This document shows, one piece after another, positions 45,901 through 55,431 of a stretch of DNA of 64,000 bases. Source of the stretch: Deltaproteobacteria bacterium HGW-Deltaproteobacteria-15 (GTDB lineage Bacteria; Desulfobacterota; DSM-4660; Desulfatiglandales; HGW-15); NCBI GenBank assembly GCA_002840535.1, contig PHBH01000001.1:62001-126000 (forward strand), given 5' to 3'. The notes beneath the pieces are model-generated. The model was not told the DNA's origin. It saw nothing but the letters and a program-made list of their open reading frames with translations, and ran no database searches. Position 1 is the first letter of the stretch; each line of letters opens with the position of its first letter. Position numbers and translations under genes: made by a program.

Positions 45901-47775
45901 GTGTGCGGCATAGCCGGGTATCTGCGACTTGACGGCAAACCGGCTGACGCCTGCTCCGTCCAATCCATGGTCGAACGGATCCGCCATCGAGGACCTGACG
46001 GAGAGGGCGTTCATGTAGAGGGACCCGTGGCATTTGGTCATACCCGCCTGGCCGTGATCGACCTCTCCCACAAGGCTGCCCAGCCGATGTTCTGTCCTGA
46101 GCGGCGTTACGTGCTGGTGTACAACGGCGAGGTGTACAATTTCCGCGAGCTGCGCCGAGCTCTTGAGCAGGAAGGGGTTTGTTTTCAGTCCAGCGGGGAC
46201 ACTGAGGTTGTCCTGCATGCCCTGATTCGCTGGGGGCTGGCTGCCCCGGCCCGGTTCAACGGCATGTTCGCCTTCGCCCTGTGGGATTCCCGTGAACGGT
46301 CTCTAATTCTGGCCAGGGACCGCTACGGCCAGAAGCCCCTCTACTGGGCACAAAACGGCCAACTCCTGGCTTTCGGCTCGGAGATCAAGGCGATCGCGGC
46401 CCACCCGGCTTTTCCCGTACGGCCGGATCTTGAAGGCCTCCTGGAATATTTCACTTTTCAAAACTTCTTCTCTACACGAACCCTTTTCCAGGGTGTGCGG
46501 ACTTTTCCGCCGGGTTGTATCATGCGCCTGAGCGTGGACGCCCCCGCACCCGAGTGGACCCGCTATTGGGATTTCAACTTCCAGGAACCCGAGTCGGCGG
46601 CCGGCCGCGAGGAGTATGTAGCGGAACTCCTGCGACTCTTCAGGCAGGCAGTGAACCGACAGATGGTCAGCGATGTGGAGGTGGGCGCCTACCTGAGCGG
46701 CGGCATTGATTCCGGATCCATCACCGCCCTGGCCGCGAACCTGTCGCCCGGGCTCAAGACCTTCACCTGCGGCTTCGATACCCACTCTGCCTCGGGCATG
46801 GAAATGTATTCTGACGAAAGGGAGACGGCGGAATACTTGTCCTACCTTCTGGGCACCGAGCATTACCAGGTGGTGCTCAAGGCCGGCGACATGGAGCGCT
46901 GCCTGCCCGAAGTAGTCCATCATCTGGATGAACCAAGGGTAGGCCAGAGCTACCCCAACTATTACACCGCCAAGCTGGCAAGTCGTTTCGTTAAAGTGGT
47001 TCTGGCCGGCACCGGCGGGGACGAGCTTTTTGGAGGTTATCCCTGGCGCTACTATCGCGCCGTAGTGAACAAATCGTTCGAAGCCTACGTGGACACCTAC
47101 TACAAATTCTGGCAACGGCTGATACCCGACACCTTGATCCGGCAGGTGTTCGCCCCTGTCTGGGGACAGGTCTCCCATGTGCGTACGCGGGACATTTTCC
47201 GGGACGTATTGAACGGGCATAATACCGAATTGTGCCGGCCTGAGGATTACGTAAACCGTTCCCTGTACTTCGAGGCAAAGACCTTTCTGCACGGGCTGCT
47301 GATGGTGGAAGACAAGCTCACAATGGCCCGCGGCCTGGAATGCCGCACGCCCTTTTTGGATAACGATCTGGTGGACTTTGCCATGCGCCTGCCCGTTTCT
47401 CTGAAGCTGGGGAATCTGGGCGAGGTGGTAAGGCTGAATGAAAACCACCTGGGCAACAAGGTGAAGCAATACTACCAGCAAACCCGAGACGGCAAGCTCA
47501 TCCTGCGTCAGGCCATGGAACACATCATCTCTCCGCGAATCAGCAACGGCGCCAAGCGCGGCCTCAGCGGGCCCGACGCAACCTGGTTCAAGGGGGATTC
47601 AATGGACTTTATAAGGCGAAAGTTCTTCAACGGCGACTCCCGTATCTTCGCTTATCTGGACCGGGAGGCGGTCAGGCGTCTGGTTACTGAACACCTTGAG
47701 GGTCGGTCCAACCGACGGCTTTTGATCTGGTCCCTGCTTTGCTTTGAGGAATGGTGCGGTCAGCATGTGTTATGA
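45901..47775 (+). CDS. asnB: Asparagine synthase-type glutamine amidotransferase
   Basis: A 624-residue AsnB-like enzyme. The class II amidotransferase needs Cys at position 2, and the GTG at 45901 directly precedes TGC, giving MCGIAGYLRLDG; the frame is open 100 codons upstream but that part would block the catalytic Cys. RHRGPDGEG and YNGEVYNFRELR complete the glutaminase half, and the synthetase half has AYLSGGIDSGSITAL, the PP-loop. In glycan loci such proteins amidate a sugar carboxylate, for example of a uronic or nonulosonic acid, rather than making asparagine. AGGGGCGG lies before the GTG. Confidence 0.9.
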   Translation: MCGIAGYLRLDGKPADACSVQSMVERIRHRGPDGEGVHVEGPVAFGHTRLAVIDLSHKAAQPMFCPERRYVLVYNGEVYNFRELRRALEQEGVCFQSSGDTEVVLHALIRWGLAAPARFNGMFAFALWDSRERSLILARDRYGQKPLYWAQNGQLLAFGSEIKAIAAHPAFPVRPDLEGLLEYFTFQNFFSTRTLFQGVRTFPPGCIMRLSVDAPAPEWTRYWDFNFQEPESAAGREEYVAELLRLFRQAVNRQMVSDVEVGAYLSGGIDSGSITALAANLSPGLKTFTCGFDTHSASGMEMYSDERETAEYLSYLLGTEHYQVVLKAGDMERCLPEVVHHLDEPRVGQSYPNYYTAKLASRFVKVVLAGTGGDELFGGYPWRYYRAVVNKSFEAYVDTYYKFWQRLIPDTLIRQVFAPVWGQVSHVRTRDIFRDVLNGHNTELCRPEDYVNRSLYFEAKTFLHGLLMVEDKLTMARGLECRTPFLDNDLVDFAMRLPVSLKLGNLGEVVRLNENHLGNKVKQYYQQTRDGKLILRQAMEHIISPRISNGAKRGLSGPDATWFKGDSMDFIRRKFFNGDSRIFAYLDREAVRRLVTEHLEGRSNRRLLIWSLLCFEEWCGQHVL

Positions 47776-47881
47776 CTCTTCCAATCTCGAACGGTCAAGG
47801 ACATCAGCGTCCATTCCGCTTCCTCACAGGCAACCGAACGATGTTGCAGATGAACAGGTCTTTGCGAGCAGATTCAAAAGC

Positions 47882-48598
47882 ATGAGTCGAGAGGCGAGCG
47901 GCAGCCAACTTGACTATCCGGAAGTTCTCGCCATCATACCGGCGCGCGGTGGCTCCAAGGGTGTGCCGCGCAAGAACGCCCGAATGCTCTGCGGCAAACC
48001 CCTGGTTGCTTACAGCATCGAGGCCGCTCGGAACACACCGGCCATCACCCGGGTGATCGTCTCCACCGATGACGAAGAAATCGCGGAGATATCCCGCAGT
48101 TTCGGAGCCGAGGTCCCCTATTTGCGGCCCGAGCACCTGGCTGGCGACAGGTCGTCCATTGGCGAGGTTTTGAATCACTTGCGCGCCCGGCTGCATGAAA
48201 AGGGCTATCGCTATACTGCGCAGGTGACGCTTTACCCAACACATCCGTTTCGCTCCAGGCAGATGATGGACAGCCTCGTGGACAAGCTCCTGAATGGCTA
48301 CAGCCATGTTTTCACGGTCCGAAAAGTAAGACTTCCTGCAATGGGGTTCTTGTTGCGCAAGGACCATGGAGTTCAACCTCTGGATGATACCGGGAGGCCG
48401 GATAATGAGAGAGTCTATTATCGCAAGTACGGAACATTCTTCGGGCAATGCCACCTGCATGATGGACTGCCGCGGACCTATCACCATCTATTGACCGACC
48501 CCATTGAATGCGTTGACATCGATACCTTTGAAGATTTTTACCTTGCCGAGGAAATCATCAGGAGCGGTCTGTATAGAGGGTTTGCATGCGGATTGTAG
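47882..48598 (+). CDS. CMP-nonulosonate cytidylyltransferase (NeuA/PseF-like)
   Basis: A 238-residue nucleotidyltransferase. VLAIIPARGGSKGVPRKN is the diagnostic CTP-binding loop of CMP-sialate, CMP-legionaminate and CMP-pseudaminate synthetases, and DPIECVDIDTFEDFYLAE is the usual end. It activates the NeuB product for transfer. The frame is open further upstream from 47744 within asnB; an ATG at 47765 is possible, but the ATG at 47882 gives the normal length. Neither has a good ribosome site. It overlaps the next gene by 13 bases. Confidence 0.88.
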   Translation: MSREASGSQLDYPEVLAIIPARGGSKGVPRKNARMLCGKPLVAYSIEAARNTPAITRVIVSTDDEEIAEISRSFGAEVPYLRPEHLAGDRSSIGEVLNHLRARLHEKGYRYTAQVTLYPTHPFRSRQMMDSLVDKLLNGYSHVFTVRKVRLPAMGFLLRKDHGVQPLDDTGRPDNERVYYRKYGTFFGQCHLHDGLPRTYHHLLTDPIECVDIDTFEDFYLAEEIIRSGLYRGFACGL

Positions 48599-49791
48599 CC
48601 CACCTTGTCCTCGGCCGGACGGACCTGGATTGGACCAGCGGCGAACCGCGTCAGCGACTGGATGAAAGCCTGGCCATGCTGAGCGCGCTTTCCTTCGACA
48701 CAACTCCGCTCTTTCTTTCGGACAGCACGATCGTTCTGAACAGGGCGTCGACTTTCGAACTTCAAACCCGGCGGCTGGACATCGATCCGAACAAGAGCCT
48801 TCCCGGTGACACTCTGGGGGCAGTTGCGGCTCAGCCCGGAGAGACAGGGCCGACGCTCTTCCTGGATTTGCGCAATCCCCTGCTCGACGCCGATCTGGTA
48901 TCCCTGGCCATGGATCTTTCCGATACCCACGGCCTTGCGCCGGTGATCGGAATTCGAACGCCCTGTGACCACCCCTTTTTTCTGTTCACCGCCGGAAAGC
49001 TCCTGAGCTGCGGTTTGCTGCATCTGCTGGCGGATGCAAACCGTCGCCCGGGTGGTGAAGTTCGCACAAGACCCTTTTTCTTCGACTGGGCTCGTCGCGG
49101 CCTGCCTGATGGCGATACGGTCTCTCCGGGAGTTGTTCTTCACACAGATCTCTCAGGGGTGCGTTGGATCTGTGAAGACGCGCACACCGCCCGCGCTGCG
49201 TTCCCGGCGGTCGGCCTTCCCGGAGTCAAAGGAATGCTCCTCGCCTGTGCTCTGCCAAAAGAGGCACAAAACGCTTCGGAACTCATCCTGTATCAGGGGG
49301 AAGACGGACTAAACCGACTGGCCACCCCCCTGAAGGGCAGGCTTCGCCTGAAGTTGTATCCTTTCGATGAAGGCGGCTTGAGACCAGGGCATGGATATGC
49401 TTTTGAACTTGTTCAGCAAGGGGACAATGGTTCGCAGGCCATCGTTGACCAGGAAGCGTTACCTTTGGGCACAACCGGCTGGTTCTACAACATTGAGACG
49501 GCCATGGAAGGAGGGGAAGTCGATGTTGAGCGTCCGTTTCAACCATGCGAGCCGTGCTGGGTCGGGGACAAGAACCAGCTGACTGGTGAGACGATCGCGG
49601 GCAGGCAACAGGTTCCGGAGGTTTGGGAGCCCGATCTGAGCTTGGTACTCTGCAGGCCGGATGAAGTCTTCCACCTGGAGGAACTCTTTGCGCAAGGCAG
49701 GTTGCAGGGGCTCCCCCTTCCAGGTAAAGGACCACTGGAAACAAGGCTGGATTTCCTGCGCTTCAAAGCCGCGCTTCGGGAAAGAAAATGA
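48586..49791 (+). CDS. Unknown protein of the glycan operon (possible degenerate nucleotidyltransferase fold)
   Basis: A 401-residue protein I do not recognise. A central segment, GPTLFLDLRNPLLDADLVSL, resembles the metal-binding strand of cytidylyltransferases, and the region after residue ~200 is beta-rich without clear motifs. No signal peptide or membrane segment. GAGGG lies five bases before the ATG. It overlaps the cytidylyltransferase gene upstream by 13 bases and the next gene by ATGA, so it belongs to the same pathway. The nucleotidyltransferase resemblance is weak and by eye only. Confidence 0.7.
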   Translation: MRIVAHLVLGRTDLDWTSGEPRQRLDESLAMLSALSFDTTPLFLSDSTIVLNRASTFELQTRRLDIDPNKSLPGDTLGAVAAQPGETGPTLFLDLRNPLLDADLVSLAMDLSDTHGLAPVIGIRTPCDHPFFLFTAGKLLSCGLLHLLADANRRPGGEVRTRPFFFDWARRGLPDGDTVSPGVVLHTDLSGVRWICEDAHTARAAFPAVGLPGVKGMLLACALPKEAQNASELILYQGEDGLNRLATPLKGRLRLKLYPFDEGGLRPGHGYAFELVQQGDNGSQAIVDQEALPLGTTGWFYNIETAMEGGEVDVERPFQPCEPCWVGDKNQLTGETIAGRQQVPEVWEPDLSLVLCRPDEVFHLEELFAQGRLQGLPLPGKGPLETRLDFLRFKAALRERK

Positions 49792-50855
49792 TTTCGGCAG
49801 ATACTTCTGAAAAGATTTTGCACATTTCTCCACCCGACATATTGGCCAAGGATATGCTCGTCTCGGCGTCCTGCAGGGAAAAGACAAACACGGACCTGGT
49901 GCATCTTTCCAGAACTCTTGGTTTCTCAGCACTACTGCGGGAAGCCGTTGCCCCGCGGACGCACAGTTGGCCGGCCGTATGCCCTCAGGGCCGACGTCTT
50001 CGTCTCAACGAGCCGCCCGGCGCGCAGATCATCGAGCCGGTAGTGCTTGGCGACGGTTCGATCTTGGCGAGCATTAAGCCGAGCGGGAGACTGGTTCTGC
50101 TGCGCGAGGACGAGAGTTCGCCCCTTCCGATGGAGGCCGCGCCGTTTCCTGTAAGGGCCAAGGCCGTACGCGACGGAATCTGTCATCTTCTGGAGCAGGA
50201 TGGATCTCGGATCTACATGGTCGACAGCGACCTCAGGCCGGTCGGTGTTACGGACGCATTGACAAAGGCCGGGGTAGAGCGCCCGACGAGCCTCTGTTTT
50301 TACGGCGATTTCGTCGGCGTTCTTTCCTGGCCCCGCAAGGAGGCCTGGATACTCGACGCGAACTGGAAGTCGGTAGCCCGGGCACGGCTTCCCTGGGTTG
50401 ATTTTCTCTGCCATCCCGTGGGCGTCGGTTCCACACTGATCGCAGTAGATACTCCTTTCTGCTCCCAGGGGCCGGGCGGAGTCGTAGCTGTTCCTCTGGA
50501 TGGGAGGCCATTCAGCCTGTTTGACGCCCTCCCCGTCCCTCTGGGTTTATGCTCATGCGGACACTTTTTCGTTTGCGGCCACAGCCGGGGCCTGGCACTT
50601 TTCAGTTTCACGGGAACGAAAGCTTTTTATCTAGGCGACATTCCAACCCATTCGATGGGTATCCCATTGAAGAATGATGAAAGACTCGCAATCACCTATG
50701 TCAGGCAGTTCGGGGAAAATCTCCTTCTGCTGTGCGACGTAATGATCGCCGGTGTGTCAGGGACCAAATCTACCTGGATAGTCAAGATCCCCAGGAGTGG
50801 ATGTGTTCCCTCCACAGATGGGACCCCTTTTCAGAACAGGAAAGAGCCGGGGTAA
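49788..50855 (+). CDS. Unknown protein, possible beta-propeller
   Basis: A 355-residue cytoplasmic protein I cannot name. After residue ~75 it shows a run of beta-strand blades of about 45 residues with a recurring pattern of the type VVLGDGSILASIKPSGRLVL, SRIYMVDSDLRPVGV and KEAWILDANWKSVARA, which suggests a beta-propeller. No signal peptide. It overlaps the upstream unknown gene by ATGA. Role unknown; a scaffold or binding function is one possibility. Confidence 0.7.
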   Translation: MISADTSEKILHISPPDILAKDMLVSASCREKTNTDLVHLSRTLGFSALLREAVAPRTHSWPAVCPQGRRLRLNEPPGAQIIEPVVLGDGSILASIKPSGRLVLLREDESSPLPMEAAPFPVRAKAVRDGICHLLEQDGSRIYMVDSDLRPVGVTDALTKAGVERPTSLCFYGDFVGVLSWPRKEAWILDANWKSVARARLPWVDFLCHPVGVGSTLIAVDTPFCSQGPGGVVAVPLDGRPFSLFDALPVPLGLCSCGHFFVCGHSRGLALFSFTGTKAFYLGDIPTHSMGIPLKNDERLAITYVRQFGENLLLLCDVMIAGVSGTKSTWIVKIPRSGCVPSTDGTPFQNRKEPG

Positions 50856-50864
50856 GACCGCATC

Positions 50865-51539
50865 ATGCAACTCACGCCGGATGGTTACCACCTCATTGAT
50901 AAAGAGACTGCCACTCGCCGCGGGAACAACATCCATTTCGGGCCGGCCGGAGATTTGCTTAGGAACCTGGGAAACAGGCTTGGTCGCCCGCCCCTGACCT
51001 TGGATTGTGGATGCGGAAGCGGGCAGTTTGGGGCCATGCTGCAGGCAGGAGGCGTTCCCCACCTTTATGTCGGTGTTGACGTGGACCGTGAACAGCTGAA
51101 GGCCGGCCGGACATTCTATGGAGCGGGCCAGTACCTGGTTGCAGACATTGCATCCTTGCCGTTTCGGGATGAGGCTTTTGATGCGGTAATGTCTTATGGC
51201 GTTCTCTTCATCATCCAAGACATGTGGGAAGCTGTTCGGGAGCTGTATCGAGTGGCGTCCAGTCTGGTGGTGATGAATCTGAACGTGGCCCCGCTCGGGT
51301 CTACTGCCATGCGCCTGCACTATGGAAAGGAAGACGAATCATACATGTGGCTCCCCAATGTCCAGAATTGCATGGATCGTTTTCAGGCATTGGGACTGCC
51401 TGCTCCGGATGCGTCTATCCTTTGGGAAACCCCTGAGGACGTGGGACACAGCCGCAAGGTGTACCGGGGCGTGACTCACCGGTTCAACGCTTCTTTTGTG
51501 TGGTACCCGACGCGCGGATCTGAACGGGAGCGGTTATGA
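50865..51539 (+). CDS. Class I SAM-dependent methyltransferase
   Basis: A 224-residue methyltransferase. LTLDCGCGSGQFGAML is motif I, GVDVDREQLKAG motif II, and LPFRDEAFDAVMSYGVLF motifs III-IV. It probably methylates a sugar hydroxyl or amino group of the glycan. The ATG follows GGGGTAAG. Its stop overlaps the start of the next gene. Substrate unknown. Confidence 0.88.
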   Translation: MQLTPDGYHLIDKETATRRGNNIHFGPAGDLLRNLGNRLGRPPLTLDCGCGSGQFGAMLQAGGVPHLYVGVDVDREQLKAGRTFYGAGQYLVADIASLPFRDEAFDAVMSYGVLFIIQDMWEAVRELYRVASSLVVMNLNVAPLGSTAMRLHYGKEDESYMWLPNVQNCMDRFQALGLPAPDASILWETPEDVGHSRKVYRGVTHRFNASFVWYPTRGSERERL

Positions 51540-52393
51540 TGCGTATTCTCCTGTGCGCCCCACTGGTTCGCCGCCCGCGTGCCTGGGCTATGGCAGAGGC
51601 GTTGATCCGATTCGGTGGCGACCAAGTCATGTTTCTATGGACCGACACCAACCGTCCTGGATGCGGGCTTGAGAACATGGAAGTGGAAGGGGTGCTCTTC
51701 CTGGATTTGGACCCGGATTGGCCAAACGGGCATACATCCTGGTCCGCTGCTCCGTCATTCCACGTCTACAGCGCAACTTACCAAGGATGGCCGCTCGCCG
51801 ACCTGGCTGAATGGCATCTGATCCGCGGTTCGTCCTATGCTTTCGAGCGGATCACACCCTCGCTGGGAAAACCCGGCCGTGCGAAAGGGTGTATCCTGCC
51901 CCCCGAATTGCCTCTCGGATATGACCCTGAGACCCCCTTTGGCCGCACTCCGCGACCCAGCCTGGGAGTCCAGATGGAGCTCTGCGCTCACGAAAGCATC
52001 CGTGAAATGCAGCGAGAGTACCTCGCTCCAAGCCACAGGGAGTTTGATCTTTTGTTTTTACTGGAATCCAAGACCCATGTGGATTTGGCAGGCAGGGTGC
52101 GCGGGCTATGGGGATGGTATGCGCCCCGGCCGGTGCTCCCGGACTTCCCGTGTTGGAGCTTCGAAATGAGCCGGGCACTGTTTGCCGGAGCCCGGATCTT
52201 TTGCCACATGGCGCCTCCCTGCATGGAAGACTACGTTATTCGGGTGTCGGATATGAACGAGTTGGAAAAGGGACTCCTGCAACCATTCTCCAGCAAACCT
52301 GCCGATCACGATCTCTACGAACGTATTGCTCGGTACTTCTGCCGCCAAGCCCATGTCGCGATGTTCGGAGAACACGCCTGGGACTGCAAATAG
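51536..52393 (+). CDS. Unknown protein of the glycan operon
   Basis: A 285-residue protein without any motif I recognise. It begins MMRILLCAPLVRRPRAWAMA, which looks like the first strand of a Rossmann-type or GT-B fold, but no donor-binding motif follows. It is rich in Trp and His and has eight Cys residues. No signal peptide. It overlaps the methyltransferase gene upstream (ATGA), and 92 bases separate it from the next gene. A degenerate glycosyltransferase is one guess; confidence in function is very low. Confidence 0.68.
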   Translation: MMRILLCAPLVRRPRAWAMAEALIRFGGDQVMFLWTDTNRPGCGLENMEVEGVLFLDLDPDWPNGHTSWSAAPSFHVYSATYQGWPLADLAEWHLIRGSSYAFERITPSLGKPGRAKGCILPPELPLGYDPETPFGRTPRPSLGVQMELCAHESIREMQREYLAPSHREFDLLFLLESKTHVDLAGRVRGLWGWYAPRPVLPDFPCWSFEMSRALFAGARIFCHMAPPCMEDYVIRVSDMNELEKGLLQPFSSKPADHDLYERIARYFCRQAHVAMFGEHAWDCK

Positions 52394-52485
52394 GCGTCGA
52401 AAATCGCTCCGTCACATCACAGATCAACGGCGATGTTCTTCTCTTCAACAACGGTATCGTTAACAATGCACATGAAGGAGAGAAA

Positions 52486-53475
52486 ATGACCACGTTGCTT
52501 TGCCCCATCTGTCAAAACCCTCTTTTCCTGACACAGGATCAATGCACCTGCTCGGCCGGTCATGGCTTTCCGGTTGTGGAAGGGATCCCCAATATCATGC
52601 TGCGTAAAACACAGACCGAGGATCATTACAACCTGCAGTGGGGGAGTGAACTCGACTTCTACAAATCCATTCGTGAGAGCGGGGGCAAAATCCTCAATGC
52701 CACGGCATCCTACCATCTCGGATGGCAGGAGTATCTGCCCAAAGCCCTGGAGGGGGCACAGAGCATCCTCGATGTGGCCTGTGGTTACGGTGGAGTGGCT
52801 GATATCGTGAAAGCTTCGAATTTCACCGGCCTGTACCGAGGCATCGATATCAACAACACCCTTGCCGATGTAAAGAGGGAACGTTTCTCCCACCTGCCCA
52901 ATTTTCACTTCATGCGCGCTGACATGATGGACAATATCTTCGCCCCGTCATTTGACGTGGTCGTGTGCCGTTCGGCTATCATGATTGCCAAGAGTCCACC
53001 GGATACATTCCAGAGCATCGCTCGCGCGGTAAAACCAGGCGGGAAGTTTCTTATCAGCGTTTATACTCGCAAATCGCCAATGCGGGAGCTCTGCGACGAC
53101 TACTTCCGTGAGCATTTCTCCAAGATGGAGAAACGTGAGGCTTTTGAAGCGCTGAAGGAGTTCACCACTTTCGGCAGGATCCTTTCTGATCTCAGAGTCA
53201 AAGTGAATATCCCCCAGGACCTACCCGTGCTTCAGATCAAGCAGGGAACCTACGACTTACAGCGGCTCATCTACTATCATTTCCTCAAGTGCTTCTGGAA
53301 CGACGAATGGGGGATGAAGAATTCGACCATCGTCAATTTCGACTGGTACCATCCTGAATATACATACCGCTACAGCAAGGAGGAAATAACCTCCTGGTAT
53401 GAGGACACCGGGTTCAAAATAATCGAGTACCGCCATGTCCCCGCACAACACTTCTTCTGTGGGGAGAAGCAATGA
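52486..53475 (+). CDS. SAM methyltransferase with Trm112-like zinc N-domain, paralogue 1
   Basis: A 329-residue protein. The N-terminus LLCPICQNPLFLTQDQCTC with GHGF following is a Trm112-like zinc ribbon (CPIC and CTC). Residues ~85-210 form a class I methyltransferase (ILDVACGYGGVADIV; VVVCRSAIM). The C-terminus has a shared block KCFWNDEWGMKNSTIVNFDW. The open frame runs further upstream, but GAAGGAG lies just before the ATG at 52486. About two thirds of residues match the protein at 55428-56420 by eye. Probably methylates a sugar; target unknown. Confidence 0.88.
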   Translation: MTTLLCPICQNPLFLTQDQCTCSAGHGFPVVEGIPNIMLRKTQTEDHYNLQWGSELDFYKSIRESGGKILNATASYHLGWQEYLPKALEGAQSILDVACGYGGVADIVKASNFTGLYRGIDINNTLADVKRERFSHLPNFHFMRADMMDNIFAPSFDVVVCRSAIMIAKSPPDTFQSIARAVKPGGKFLISVYTRKSPMRELCDDYFREHFSKMEKREAFEALKEFTTFGRILSDLRVKVNIPQDLPVLQIKQGTYDLQRLIYYHFLKCFWNDEWGMKNSTIVNFDWYHPEYTYRYSKEEITSWYEDTGFKIIEYRHVPAQHFFCGEKQ

Positions 53476-54722
53476 CGGATCAGGACCAAAGCGGGCTTTC
53501 CACGCCAAACTTACGCATCCACTATCTCGGCAACAATGGGACCGATTACAGCTACTGCCGGTACATGATCCGCGCAGGGCACGAGGCGCTGTTCTATACA
53601 GACTACAACGTCCACCCCAGAATCTCCATCGCCAACTACCACAGCGAGTTGAGCGAAGAGGACGTGGCGACCATTCGCTACGAAGAGTTGCTTACCACAT
53701 CACCTCTCACACTCAATATCCATTCGCAGGATATTTTACGCAAGATATCCGCCTGCGACGTTATACAGTGTAACGGGCTATACGGAATGTGGGCGGTGTT
53801 CTCCGGCAAGCCGTTCGTGTATAAGCCCTTTGGAGGCGACATCAACCACTGGCCGCACCTCGACAACAACGAGGGGGAGCGTATCCGGAAATGGTGCATC
53901 CGAACCATACTGCGCGAAGCCACCTTGCTGCTGGGGCTTTTGCACCAGAAGAAATTTCTGCGAACCTTGGAGGAGTTGGACATTTCCAGGGACCGGGTTC
54001 GGGGGTGGTGCTTCCCCATGAACGCCACCGCGTATGCACCGCAGCCAACAAAAACCTGGGAAGATTTGAGAATCCACTCCGGCGCTCAAAACCGGTTCGT
54101 CATCTTCAACCCGTCACAGATCATGTTCCGACCCATTCGGGAACTTCAATACACCAAGGGATCGGACATCCTGGCCCGCGGAGTGAAGGCCTTCATGGAT
54201 GCGGTGGGTCCGGAGAATGTTATGCTCTGGCTCCTGGACCGCGGCCCCCAACGTGAGGAATTCCGGGTCATGATCGAGGACCTGGGCCTCGCGCCACATG
54301 TCCGGTGGTTTCCTCCCCAGTCGCGGGAAGATCTGATCAGAATGTACAACGCTGCGGACGTGGTTTTCGACCAGATCGACCCGAACATTGCAAATCACGG
54401 CTACATCTGCATCGAGGCCATGTCCTGCGGCAAGCCCGTACTCGGCTACATCGATCACGAGCACAGGGAGCTGGTAGCCAAGGAGCCGCCCATTCCCAAC
54501 ATCAATGTGCTCAACGAGGGGGATGTGTGCAATGCTCTGCTGCGGCTCTTTACCCACCCCGAAGAGCGCCGGGATGCGGGGCGAGCTGGGCGGGAATTCG
54601 TCTTAAGATACCATCACTGGGAAAACGCCTGCCGTGCATATGCGGATATCTTAAGGGAAGCCATCTCCCTTCATGCCACCCGAAGAAGGAAAGGACATGC
54701 TGAGCCCCGAAACATGGAATAA
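53472..54722 (+). CDS. GT4-like glycosyltransferase
   Basis: A 416-residue GT-B enzyme. The donor-binding half has HGYICIEAMSCGKPVLGY, and the N-terminal half contains KPFVYKPFGGDINHWP. It lies between the paired methyltransferase paralogues and overlaps the first (ATGA) and the deacetylase-like gene (26 bases). Donor and acceptor are unknown. Sequence before residue 30 is poorly conserved in character. Confidence 0.85.
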   Translation: MTDQDQSGLSTPNLRIHYLGNNGTDYSYCRYMIRAGHEALFYTDYNVHPRISIANYHSELSEEDVATIRYEELLTTSPLTLNIHSQDILRKISACDVIQCNGLYGMWAVFSGKPFVYKPFGGDINHWPHLDNNEGERIRKWCIRTILREATLLLGLLHQKKFLRTLEELDISRDRVRGWCFPMNATAYAPQPTKTWEDLRIHSGAQNRFVIFNPSQIMFRPIRELQYTKGSDILARGVKAFMDAVGPENVMLWLLDRGPQREEFRVMIEDLGLAPHVRWFPPQSREDLIRMYNAADVVFDQIDPNIANHGYICIEAMSCGKPVLGYIDHEHRELVAKEPPIPNINVLNEGDVCNALLRLFTHPEERRDAGRAGREFVLRYHHWENACRAYADILREAISLHATRRRKGHAEPRNME

Positions 54723-55431
54723 TCGCCCGGTAGCCAGCCTGACCTTTGACACGGACAACTGCCCGGACTTCGCCATCGAATTCGTCCAGGACAAGCTGGA
54801 CGGACGGAGCATCCCCGGGACCTTTTTCTGCACCCAACGCTACCCGAGCCTCCGCCATCCGCATGAAGCGGCGCTACATCCTTTTCTGCGAGACTTCCAG
54901 CAATTGGACAAGACTTTGGATCCCCTGTTCGAACTGCGCTCGATTATCCCGGAAGCCGTGGGGAACCGCTGTCATCAGCTGACCTGTAATGGGTTACTTT
55001 ACTCCGGCCTGGGCAAGGCGGGGCTGCTCTACGACAGTGCCTGGCCCATGTACCTGCACCCTGGAATCGCGCCCATCCCCATGCACTCAGGCATCCACGA
55101 ACTACCGATCTTCTGGGTGGAACAGCTCCTATGGGATAACCAGTCCCTCCCCCTTTTTCTCGCCCGTCTGCGTGAGCCGGGGCTGAAGATTTTCCTTTTC
55201 CATCCTGTCCATGTCTGGCACAACTCGACTACCGAATCTCGCCATCGTATCCTCTCCCTCCCCTATGCCGACCGCTATCGGCCCGAACTTGTGAGCCAAG
55301 GGGATGGTGTTCTGACTTTTTTCGGAAGACTCTTGGACTTATTGCAGGCTGAGAACTTTGCCTGCGCCACCTGCGCGGATATCGCTCGTGCCGCACGGGC
55401 TCAAGCCGTGAATTCGGGAGAAAAACTATGA
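54697..55431 (+). CDS. WbmS-like polysaccharide deacetylase-fold protein
   Basis: A 244-residue protein. VASLTFDTDNCPDFAIEF carries the first metal-binding Asp motif of NodB-type deacetylases, and PHEAALHPF the His-x4-His motif. NRCHQLTCNGLLYSGLGK and LYDSAW match the WbmS branch found in O-antigen loci. It may deacetylate an N-acetyl sugar, freeing the amine for the formyl or acyl transferases. AAGGAAAGG lies before the ATG at 54697; the upstream ATG at 54673 is inside the glycosyltransferase gene. It overlaps the next gene by ATGA. Confidence 0.78.
   Translation: MLSPETWNNRPVASLTFDTDNCPDFAIEFVQDKLDGRSIPGTFFCTQRYPSLRHPHEAALHPFLRDFQQLDKTLDPLFELRSIIPEAVGNRCHQLTCNGLLYSGLGKAGLLYDSAWPMYLHPGIAPIPMHSGIHELPIFWVEQLLWDNQSLPLFLARLREPGLKIFLFHPVHVWHNSTTESRHRILSLPYADRYRPELVSQGDGVLTFFGRLLDLLQAENFACATCADIARAARAQAVNSGEKL

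Noticed and set aside
46303-47523. 406-residue minus-strand frame opposite asnB
   Set aside because: It is a shadow frame in GC-rich coding DNA; asnB is complete on the plus strand.
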